Below, piece after piece: positions 36,125-46,129 of a DNA stretch of 64,000 bases (positions are counted from its first letter, which is position 1; each line of letters begins with the position of its first letter). The stretch is from Tachypleus tridentatus (Eukaryota; Arthropoda; Merostomata; Xiphosura; Limulidae). The position numbers and the translations under genes are program-made. The notes under the pieces were generated by a model. It made no database searches, was not told where the DNA came from, and saw only the letters and a program-made list of their open reading frames with translations. The DNA is taken from the NCBI RefSeq assembly GCF_004210375.1, contig NC_134830.1, positions 1,302,001-1,366,000 of the forward strand, read 5' to 3'.

Positions 36125-39100
36125 TCATATTTTAACAATAAAAACTGAATCATGGTGTAATATAACAGTATCACAAGATCTTATTTCCATAAAAACTGGG
36201 TCATGTAATAATATAACAGTATCACAAGATCTTATTTCCATAAAAACTGAGTCATGTAATAATATAACAGTATCACAAGACCTTATTTCCATATAAACTG
36301 GGTCATGTAATAATATAACGGTATCACAAGATCTTATTTCCATATAAACTGGGTCATGTAATAATATAACAGTATCACAAGATCTTATTTCCATAAAAAC
36401 TGAGTCATGTAATAATATAACAGTATCACAAGACCTTATTTCCATATAAACTGGGTCATGTAATAATATAACAGTATCACGAGACCATATTTCTATATAA
36501 ACTGGGTCATGTAATAATATAACAGTATCACAAGATCTTATTTCCATAAAAACTGAGTCATGTAATAATATAACAGTATCACAAGACCTTATTTCCATAT
36601 AAACTGGGTCATGTAATAATATAACAGTATCACAAGATCTTATTTCCATAAAAACTAGGTCATGTAATAATATAACAGTATCACAAGATCTTATTTCCAT
36701 AAAAACTGAGTCATGTAATAATATAACAGTATCACAAGACCTTATTTCCATATAAACTGGGTCATGTAATAATATAACAGTATCACAAGATCTTATTTCT
36801 ATATAAACTGAGTCATGTAATAATATAACAGTATCACAAAACCTTATTGCCATATAAACTGGGTCATGTAATAATATAACAGTATCACGAGACCATATTT
36901 CTATATAAACTGGGTCATGTAATAATATAACAGTATCACAAGACCTTATTTCTATATAAACTGAGTCATGTAATGATATAACAGTATCACAAAACCTTAT
37001 TTCCATATAAACTGGGTCATGTAATAATATAACAGTATCACAAGACCTTATTTCCATATAAACTGGGTCATGTAATAATATAACAGTATCACAAGATCTT
37101 ATTTCCATAAAAACTGAGTCATGTAATAATATAACAGTATCACAAGACCTTATTTCCATATAAACTGGGTCATGTAATAATATAACAGTATCACAAGATC
37201 TTATTTCCATAAAAACTAGGTCATGTAATAATATAACAGTATCACAAGATCTTATTTCCATAAAAACTGAGTCATGTAATAATATAACAGTATCACAAGA
37301 CCTCATTTCCATATAAACTGGGTCATGTAATAATATAACAGTATCACAAGATCTTATTTCTATATAAACTGAGTCATGTAATAATATAACAGTATCACAA
37401 GACCTTATTTCCATATAAACTGGGTCATGTAATAATATAACAGTATCACAAGACCTTATTTCTATATAAACTGAGTCATGTAATAATATAACAGTGTCAC
37501 AAAACCTTATTTCCATATAAACTAGGTCATGTAATAATATAACAGTATCACAAGATCTTATTTCTATATAAACTGAGTCATGTAATAATATAACAGTGTC
37601 ACAAAACCTTATTTCCATATAAACTGGGTCATGTAATAATATAACAGTATCACAAGACCTTATTTCCATATCAACTGAGTCATGTAATAATATAACAGTA
37701 TCACAAGATCTTATTTCCATATAAACTAGGTCATGTAATAATATAACAGTATCACAAGATCTTATTTCCATATACACTGGGTCATGTAATAATATAACAG
37801 TATCACAAGACCTTATTTCTATATAAACTGAGTCATGTAATAATATAACAGTATCACAAGACCTTATTTCCATATAAACTAGGTCATGTAATAATATAAC
37901 AGTATCACAAGATCTTATTTCTATATAAACTGAGTCATGTAATAATATAACAGTATCACAAAACCTTATTTCCATATAAACTGGGTCATGTAATAATATA
38001 ACAGTATCACGAGACCATATTTCTATATAAACTGGGTCATGTAATAATATAACAGTATCACAAGACCTTATTTCTATATAAACTGAGTCATGTAATGATA
38101 TAACAGTATCACAAAACCTTATTTCCATATAAACTGAGTCATGTAATAATATAACAGTATCACAAGACCTTATTTCCATATAAACTGGGTCATGTAATAA
38201 TATAACAGTATCACAAGACCTTATTTCCATATAAACTGGGTCATGTAATAATATAACAGTGTCACAAAACCTTATTTCCATATAAACTGGGTCATGTAAT
38301 AATATAACAGTATCACAAGACCTTATTTCCATATCAACTGAGTCATGTAATAATATAACAGTATCACGAGACCTTATTTCCATATAAACTGGGTCATGTA
38401 ATAATATAACAGTATCACAAGATCTTATTTCCATATAAACTAGGTCATGTAATAATATAACAGTATCACAAGATCTTATTTCCATATACACTGGGTCATG
38501 TAATAATATAACAGTATCACAAGACCTTATTTCTATATAAACTGAGTCATGTAATAATATAACAGTATCACAAGACCTTATTTCCATATAAACTAGGTCA
38601 TGTAATAATATAACAGTATCACAAGATCTTATTTCTATATAAACTGAGTCATGTAATAATATAACAGTGTCACAAAACCTTATTTCCATATAAACTGGGT
38701 CATGTAATAATATAACAGTATCACAAGACCTTATTTCCATATCAACTGAGTCATGTAATAATATAACAGTATCACGAAACCTTATTTCCATATAAACTGG
38801 GTCATGTAATAATATAACAGTATCACAAGATCTTATTTCCATATAAACTAGGTCATGTAATAATATAACAGTATCACAAGATCTTATTTCCATATACACT
38901 GGGTCATGTAATAATATAACAGTATCACAAGACCTTATTTCTATATAAACTGAGTCATGTAATAATATAACAGTATCACAAGACCTTATTTCCATATAAA
39001 CTGGGTCATGTAATAATATAACAGTATCACAAGACCTTATTTCCATATAAACTGGGTCATGTAATAATATAACAGTATCACGAGACCTTATTTCCAAATA

Positions 39101-39155
39101 AACTGAGTCATGTAATAATATAACAGTATCACAAGATCTTATTTCCATATAAACT
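36125..39155. repeat. 51-bp tandem array, about 59 copies
   Basis: The unit TCATGTAATAATATAACAGT continues through ATCACAAGATCTTATTTCCA to TATAAACTGGG and recurs every 51 bp. Because 51 is divisible by three and the minus strand lacks stops, a 1007-codon antisense frame made of MEIRSCDTVILLHDPVY repeats spans the whole array. It has no unique flanking domain and is best read as a by-product. Variant blocks recur (for example the GAGACCATATTTCTA marker), again showing higher-order amplification. Located in XKR intron 3. Confidence 0.97.
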
Positions 39156-39810
39156 AGCTAATTTAGGATGTTTCTTTTTTATTATTTATTCTAAATATTC
39201 TTTAAAACATTAGTCTTAGAGAGTGACTGTGTATTTTGTTCATGATAAACCTATATTTTCAAGGTTAGTTGGGTTCATAATATTTTGTGTTAACTTCAAA
39301 AAATGTGCTATTTGTTCTCTGCCCACCAAGGGTATCGAGTTGGGTTCATAAGCTTAAACTGGTTAGCCCACTACTTCGTTTAATCTTATCTGCTGCATGT
39401 AAAGTTATTTTCTCGGAGCTGCTAGAATATGTTAAAGCTGTTAATTTCAGGAGTGGAAAGTATCTATTTCAGATGTCAATGTGGTATCCAGTTACAGAGA
39501 ACTAATAAATATTGTTTTAAATTAATAAAAGTATTCGGTTATCAAATTCTGGCATGAAAACGTTACTGATTTTATTGGTCTATTTTTTCATTCCTGGCAT
39601 TTTAACTTTTCTCAAAATTTCACTCTCAATCATCTTAACAAACGAACATGGCAGGGGTTTAGTTTAGAGAAATCTGAAGAATTCTCTCTCCAACTGGGAT
39701 AGTCAGGAACCTTGTGGTTCCTCTTCGTCCTCTTTCGTGAAAGATTATTGAAATTAGCAGGGGGTTTTGTTTTTCTTTTATCTTGACTCTGTTTTGGGTG
39801 TAGGAGTGAG
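39156..39810. other. Intronic sequence, with a short hairpin
   Basis: Mostly AT-rich unique sequence. From about 39640 it becomes more GC-rich. A 7-bp perfect inverted repeat AGGAACC-TTGT-GGTTCCT lies at 39705-39722. No gene is recognised. Confidence 0.4.
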
Positions 39811-40225
39811 GTTGGTCATAATATTGATGAGCGAGACAAAGGTAGCACCGGAGAAACCAGCCAGACCAGATACCGAAAAGCAGATGTCATGAGGTTGGTC
39901 ATAATATTGATGAGCGAGACAAAGGTAGCACCGGAGAAACCAGCCAGACCAGATACCGAAAAGCAGATGTCATAAGGTTGGTCATAATATTGATGAGCGA
40001 GACAAAGGTAGCACCGGAGAAACCAGCCAGACCAGATACCGAAAAGCAGATGTCATGAGGTTGGTCATAATATTGATGAGCGAGACAAAGGTAGCACCGG
40101 AGAAACCAGCCAGACCAGATACCGAAAAGCAGATGTCATGAGGTTGGTCATAATATTGATGAGCGAGACAAAGGTAGCACCGGAGAAACCAGCCAGACCA
40201 GATACCGAAAAGCAGATGTCAAAGT
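39811..40225. repeat. 83-bp tandem repeat of a coding-like segment, 5 copies
   Basis: Five almost identical 83-bp copies start GTTGGTCATAATATTGATGA and end near AAAAGCAGATGTCA. The base composition is clearly more GC-rich than the surroundings. On the + strand each copy reads MSETKVAPEKPARPDTEKQM after an ATG; on the minus strand each reads DICFSVSGLAGFSGATFVSL. 83 is not a multiple of three, so no frame crosses the array. It may be a duplicated exon fragment of an unrelated gene or a transposon piece. Confidence 0.9.
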
Positions 40226-40229
40226 AAAT

Positions 40230-40430
40230 ATGAACATATACGCGAAACGACCCGATTCAGGGCTGGGCAATATGATGCCTTGGCTGGGATCTAAAGATCC
40301 AATGCCTGAGATTTGGATGTGGAGGGAAACAAGAGTGTTCCGAGAAAACCCACTTTCACAGGACAGGCGCCGAAAGATTTACCTGTCCTGTGCCCGAGAC
40401 CTGAAAAAGAAATACATATTATATACGTAA
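40230..40430 (+). other. Unidentified coding-like segment (66 codons)
   Basis: An ATG-initiated frame begins MNIYAKRPDSGLGNMMPWLG and continues with a W/M/R/K-rich sequence. Composition is balanced and GC-richer than the flanks, and a good donor-like GTAAGG follows at 40427. I do not recognise the protein. It lies on the same strand as XKR inside intron 3, directly after the 83-bp repeats. Alternatives are a nested exon, a pseudogene fragment, or structured RNA, since it contains a strong hairpin at 40357-40392. Confidence 0.3.
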
Positions 40431-40795
40431 GGTTTGTCCTTTATATACTTTGTTGTGTGATTTGAGATTGCTGAAATATGTTGTATGTTGAAATATATTT
40501 TGTTGGTGCACTGGCTAATTTACATAGTGATGCAGTTTGTTTGCTTCTGTGTTCTGCTTTTAAATAATATTTGTATGACATTTCTATTAGTCTGTTTCCA
40601 AGAGTTGGTAAGTTACTGATTTGGTGTAAGTTTACTGGTGTGTATGATGCTCTTAGTATTTTATTTTGTTGTACTTGGATTTTTCTGTAGTGTGTTATTT
40701 GACATATTATATGTGACTTGACATCCATACTCTATTAACGGACGGATGTGAACGTTGTATATCTTAACATAATCCTACCTCTATTGGTTTTATAG
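40431..40795. other. Intronic sequence preceding exon 4
   Basis: Nothing is recognised; it ends in the acceptor CTATTGGTTTTATAG at 40795. Confidence 0.4.
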
Positions 40796-41403
40796 TTTGC
40801 CTGCAGGTGGCCTCAGTGGCGTCGTCACTCTTTGAGCTATCTTGGGCCTTAGCATTCTACCAACGCGCTCTGCGCCGATCAGTTCTAGACAAAAAGAACA
40901 TGACTCGAACTGGAACTGCTATTCAATTCCTGTGGCGTTTTTGTACCATCGGGGCCCGTGTGTTTGCCCTGGCATTGTTTGCATCAGAGTACAAACTGTG
41001 GACGATACCAGTGTGTGTAGGTCATTGGGGCGTTATGACCGTATGGATAATGCACCAACGTACTCACTTCTGTGATGACGAGACAGGAAAGAGGGGTCAT
41101 TGTGAAGAGTACTTGTTCAACATGGTCATTGGTGTGGTTTACATCTTCTGCTTCTTGAACGTGAAGGATGGACCCACGCGCTACAAAGTCACTCTATATT
41201 ATACCATCGTTTTTATGGAGAATTTTATTCTGATAGTACTGTGGTACGTACACACAGATCCAACTTTATGGTATCACCTACCTGCCTTTATTGGCATTTT
41301 TACAAGCTCACTAATGGGTGTAAGTATCATGGCGATCTATTATTGTTTCTGTCATCCCAATGGAAAACTTCCACAAAAAGACCGTCAGGCACGTTGCTGT
41401 TAA
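40796..41403 (+). CDS. XKR: XK-related (XKR) scramblase-family protein, terminal coding exon
   Basis: Encodes residues 272-473 and the TAA stop. It continues VCLQVASVASSLFELSWALA and YQRALR (XKR: LQ..., then SLAWALASYQKALR), then five or so hydrophobic segments including RVFALALFAS, HWGVMTVWIMH, FNMVIGVVYIFCFLNVKDG and ENFILIVLWY, and ends with IYYCFCHPNG and KLPQKDRQARCC. The HPNG motif is where vertebrate XKR4/7 leave the membrane, so this protein has a very short C-terminal tail. The acceptor at 40795 is chosen because it matches the exon 3 phase and aligns without gaps to XKR4 from LQ onward. Acceptors at 40806 (wrong phase) and 40816 (right phase, seven residues shorter) are alternatives. 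The stop-codon region is repeated downstream. Confidence 0.93.
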
Positions 41404-42070
41404 TACTAAAAACCAAAAGAAACCAGACAACAATCACATGATGACAGTCTATAACTGCTTCTGTCATCGTAATGGAAACCTTCCAGAAAAGACCGTCAGG
41501 CACGTTGCTGTTAATACTAAAAACCAAAAGAAACCAGACAACAATCACATGATGACAGTCTATAACTGCTTCTGTCATCGTAATGGAAACCTTCCAGAAA
41601 AGACCGTCAGGCACGTTGCTGTTAATATTAAAAACCAAAAGAAACCAGACAACAATCACATGATGACAGTCTATAACTGCTTCTGTCATCGTAATGGAAA
41701 CCTTCCAGAAAAGACCGTCAGGCACGTTGCTGTTAATATTAAAAACCAAAAGAAACCAGACAACAATCACATGATGACAGTCTGTAACTGCTTCTGTCAT
41801 CGTAATGGAAACCTTCCAGAAAAGACCGTCAGGCACGTTGCTGTTAATATTAAAAACCAAAAGAAGCCAGACAACAATCACATGATGACAGTCTATAACT
41901 GCTTCTGTCATCGTAATGGAAACCTTCCAGAAAAGACCGTCAGGCACGTTGCTGTTAATACTAAAAACCAAAAGAAGCCAGACAACAATCACATGATGAC
42001 AGTCTACAATGCTTCTGTCATCACAGTGGAAACCTTCCATAATAAAGACCGTGAGGCACGTTACTACTGA
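41340..42070. repeat. 111-bp tandem array derived from the XKR stop-codon region, about 6 copies
   Basis: The unit spans the end of the coding sequence (CTTCTGTCATCGTAATGGAA, CAGGCACGTTGCTGTTAA) plus about 60 nt of 3'UTR (AACCAAAAGAAACCAGACAA, CACATGATGACAGTC). Period is 111 bp, 37 codons. The first copy is the true exon end (CCACAAAAAGACC). The later copies have one A fewer (CCAGAAAAGACC), which puts the stop out of frame and opens a continuous frame through the array. The last copy is diverged and ends GAGGCACGTTACTACTGA. Confidence 0.95.
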
Positions 42071-43512
42071 TATAATCAACCATCTCTCAAGTACTGCTGA
42101 GTTCGACCCAATCTAAAGTCATGAAATGACTGTGATAATCTGTATTGTCTTAATCTACTTTCTTTAATATTTTTCTATCAAGTGATGGACAGTTCGAAAG
42201 ACGTTGTATTTATATCTTTTTTTTCTAGACATTCGTACCGGTTTGTATTGATAAGTGTATACAGTTCTATGTTTGGTGTTGTAATGAGGAAGATAACAAG
42301 AGAAATACGAAATCATCACTTGTCCAGCTAGTGTTCGTTAAAACTGTAATTTCAAACCAACAACTTCAAAGTTATTAAGTTTCCTCTGATATGTATATGT
42401 CCAACTAAACATTTACCACTAAAATTTCAATCGTTTTTAGTCCCTAAATAGGTTATAAATAAAATCGGATCGAGTTCTGCTCTTCGTACAAAAAAATTAG
42501 CATAAGAACTGTATTATGAAGCCAAAACAAAAAGACAACACACCATCATCAGTGGAGATGATTTGGATAATTATGCAAATAAGATGAATAAAACGACTCA
42601 GATTTGTTCTTTTCTTATGGAATTAAGCACAGAGCTACATAATGAGTTATGCATGCTCTAACCACCACAGGTATCGAAATCAAAATTCTAGCGGTGCCAC
42701 TGAGAGGAACTGTAGAAATTCAAGACAATGAAAAATATATTTATAAAAATGTACGTAAGCTTCGTTACGATGAAATACACACATCAACGTGTTAGCAGAG
42801 ATATGAAGTCGTGAGGGAAATTAATACATTGAAGAAAGAGAGTTTCATTTATCTTATGTTACAAATATTTGGCACAAACATTAGAGGCAAACACTTTTAT
42901 ATTATTCTCTTCAAACCAGATATTATATGTATGTATGTATATGAAGCTTACTGTGTAGGAAAAACAATATTAAATTACAATTTAAAAGACGAAAATATTT
43001 TGTACTAATGATTAAAACTGTACAAAATTTAGAACTATTTTAAAACCCACCACACTTTGACGGGAAATATTTACAGCAAACAATAAATGAAACTCTATTT
43101 CTTCAATGTATCAATTTCCCTCATGGCATCATAATTTTGATAACACGTTTATGTGTGCGTGTGTTTCATCTTAACCAAGTTTATGCACGCTTTTGGAAAT
43201 ATATTTTCCAGTCTTGAATCTCCACCTGATTCTGAAGTATTTAGCGCTATCTCTCGACCATTTTCCGAATTATTACTGAAAAACATTTGTATGAATTCAA
43301 TTATCACAAAAATAATACAGTGATATATATTTATTGCATTGCGTTCTCTATGTTGGAACAGGCCAATATCCACAGAACTTCAACTAATTAAGTTTCAAGT
43401 TCACAGAAACATTATGTACATTTCTTATGGTATAATCTGTCGTGTAAGTGACAGATGTTATGATGTCATAGAAATTATTCTCAAAGAATGTGAAGAAAGG
43501 TAACTGTTTATT
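42071..43512. other. Sequence downstream of the XKR gene
   Basis: Probably 3'UTR at first, then intergenic. No further gene is recognised. Confidence 0.4.
42458..42463 (+). terminator. Candidate polyadenylation signal AATAAA
   Basis: A canonical AATAAA about 1.05 kb after the XKR stop codon; another AATAAA lies within the last 111-bp repeat at 42041. Such hexamers are common in AT-rich DNA, so neither is proven. Confidence 0.3.
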
Positions 43513-43747
43513 AGTAACACAAAGAAGTAATCCATAAAGTAAGACAAAGAAGTAATCCATAAAGTAACACAAGGAAGTAATCCATAAAGTAACACAAGGA
43601 AGTAATCCATAAAGTAAGACAATGAAGTAATCCATAAAGTAAGACAATGAAGTAATCCATAAAGTAAGACAATGAAGTAATCCATAAAGTAAGACAGTGA
43701 AGTAATCCATAAAGTAAGACAGTGAAGTAATCCATAAAGTAAAACAA
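43513..43747. repeat. 25-bp tandem array, about 9 copies
   Basis: The unit GAAGTAATCCATAAAGTAAG followed by ACAAT recurs every 25 bp. It produces overlapping antisense frames of the MDYFTVLLYGLL type in several registers, which are artefacts. Confidence 0.95.
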
Positions 43748-43824
43748 TGTTAATGTCCGTCTTCTTTTTCGTTGTTAATCAGTAGGTCAGTGATACTTCG
43801 AAGTTATCTAACAAATTATGTAAA

Positions 43825-44415
43825 TGTATCATAAATACTTAAATTATCCCACTAATCCCGTACGTGCATCATAAATACTTAAATTATCCCACCAATCCCG
43901 CACATGCATCATAAATATTTAAGTTATCCCACCAATCCCGTGCGTGCATCATAAATATTTAAGTTATCCCACCAATCCCGTGCGTGCATCATAAATATTT
44001 AAGTTATCCCACCAATCCCGTGCGTGCATCATAAATATTTAAGTTATCCCACCAATCCCGTACGTGCATCATAAATATTTAAGTTATCCCACCAATCCCG
44101 TGCGTGCATAATAAATATTTAAGTTATCCCACCAATCCCGTGCGTGCATAATAAATATTTAAGTTATCCCACCAATCCCGCACGTGCACCATAAATATTT
44201 AAATTATCCCACCAATCCTGCACGTGCACCATAAATATTTAAGTTATCCCACCAATCCCGTGCGTGCATCATAAATATTTAAGTTATCCCACCAATCCCG
44301 TGCGTGCATAATAAATATTTAAGTTATCCCACCAATCCCGCACGTGCACCATAAATATTTAAATTATCCCACCAATCCTGCACGTGCACCATAAATATTT
44401 AAGTCATCGCACCAA
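43825..44415. repeat. 40-bp tandem array, about 15 copies
   Basis: The unit CATCATAAATATTTAAGTTA followed by TCCCACCAATCCCGTGCGTG recurs every 40 bp. Some copies contain the E-box CACGTG. Confidence 0.95.
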
Positions 44416-45637
44416 TTATATAAATATATAAATAACTACAATATTCCTATGTCTGCGCTCCAGATAAGGAGGAGAGCAGTTAACGGAGGACTTGGAATCT
44501 GACTCCATGTATTCTGCTAACCTGCTTGAGGTCCTGCCCAGATACAAGATCCTTCTTATTTTCTCAATTAATAATACGTGTCTCTTCTAACCAAATGTTA
44601 GAGCAATTATTACAACTATCACTAGAGAAACCACACAAAATAAATTATTATAAATCTGGTCAGTAGTAAATGTGGCCAATGGAATTTGAATTGAACTTCA
44701 TTATACCAAAGCAAAACTCACAGATAACAGTCAATTGATTTCCCATCGTTAAACTTTCTCTATCAATAACTCTCTTTTTCAGACTGGATATAGAAACATA
44801 GCTTTTAAAGTTGTGCCTGTGTCTCTTCAAAATTAAACTGTTTGATTGTTTGTCCAGGTTTATCAGTATACAAAGTAGTGTCAGTACATTATATTACAAT
44901 ACAAATCACCAAGCCAAGTGAAAACCACAGCCGATATAAAGTCGCAATGTAACGGCATGTATCAGAACTATATTTTAACATTGTTTCGCATTCGTAAGCA
45001 GTGTGATGTCATCGAAGAGTTACTGCTTTTGAGAAGAGTATGTAACAGTCCTTTCCAACGTAAAATATATACACACTCAAATCAAAGATTTATAATTTCC
45101 AAGACAATCCCTGTACTTGATAATATTAGAAAGCATAAGAATGTAGATTAACTTGGTGAATCAGGACCATTCAGAATGAGACCTGCAGAAAGTCGTCTCC
45201 CATCAGTGACAAGGAAACTGTGGCGTTTTCTAACAGGTTAGGATCCAGGAACACAAAGGCCTCGGGAAACAGTAACCAGTAAAATGAAGAAGAATCCCGG
45301 TCTGGAAAAGTGACATAAGTCACTTGTACATAAGTGTCTTCCACAATATGTATCATATCTGCCCTCACATACCTCCAGCAGCTGGAGAATCAAACCGGTA
45401 ATCCTGCTATTCCATATAAAGACTTATCGGTCAAGTTGCTTGAATCAGTGGTTATGGACCTATGGTGAAACTGACGCTTGGTCACCACTGCTCTCGTAAA
45501 CTAGACAGAATATGGAAATTACAGGGGAGGAAGAACGGGCTTTGTGGTTGACAGCCTTAGGACTGAGGGTTTTCACTAAGACGAACAAGGCTCATTTCTT
45601 CGGTTTTGTATCCTGACGTTTATAACAAATATGAGAT
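44416..45637. other. Intergenic sequence with one weak coding-like frame
   Basis: No family is recognised. A minus-strand frame at 45171-45368 is listed separately. Confidence 0.4.
45171..45368 (-). other. Unidentified coding-like frame (65 codons)
   Basis: The minus strand reads a non-repetitive peptide including TYVQVTYVTFPDRDSSSFYW, LLFPEAFVFLDPNLLENATV and SLSLMGDDFLQ, with balanced amino acid use and higher GC than the flanks. There is no repeat origin and no family I recognise. It may be an exon of another gene, a pseudogene fragment, or chance. Confidence 0.22.
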
Positions 45638-45900
45638 TTATACATGTAAAAACGGCTCGTTTGGGTTGAGAAAATATTTTACGTTGCGGAGCGAACAACG
45701 TTTCGACCTTCTTCGGTCATCGTCAGGTTCTCGACATCACTAACTATGAGATTACTCACGGTGCTCGCTTCGAAACATGTGGTCAGCTTCGGGTCAGTTT
45801 CTTTGTGAACCTGACGATGACCGAAGAATGTCGAAACATTGTTCGCTCTTCTATGTAAAATATTTTCTCAACCCAAACGAGCCGTTTTTGCATATAAATT
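45638..45900. mobile_element. Foldback (inverted-repeat) element of about 260 bp
   Basis: Two arms of about 90 bp in opposite orientation surround a spacer of about 75 bp. The left arm holds AACGGCTCGTTTGGGTTGAG, AAAATATTTTACG and GAACAACGTTTCGACC; the right arm holds the reverse complements with a few differences. Both arms, read inward to outward, carry CTGACGA, a GACC-loop-GGTC stem (mismatched in the right arm) and GAAAC, similar to a hammerhead ribozyme core as found in Penelope-like elements. It has no coding capacity. Confidence 0.8.
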
Positions 45901-46129
45901 TCTCTACAAGTGGGTTTTCTCTGCATCACTGAAATGACAAATGTTTTAGTACAGTAGTGCCATCTTCTGGTTTAAAACAGTACTGTGTTTATAGCATTAA
46001 CATATAAGACAATAAAGAAATTTAAGAATAAACAGATGTTAAATGTGTAGACACATTAAATAAAAACCAGAATATCAAATTCTCATATAAACGTTACAAC
46101 ACATTCCTGGATATTTCACAAGTCTTCTG

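Noticed and set aside
36125..39148. 1007-codon minus-strand gene
   Set aside because: Entirely made of a 51-bp tandem unit within an intron; not annotated as a gene, though kept as a finding because of its indel-free state.
40807..40818. Acceptors at 40806 or 40816 for XKR exon 4
   Set aside because: 40806 has the wrong phase for the exon 3 donor; 40816 fits the phase but loses the LQVASVA segment that aligns without gaps to other XKR proteins. 40795 is preferred.
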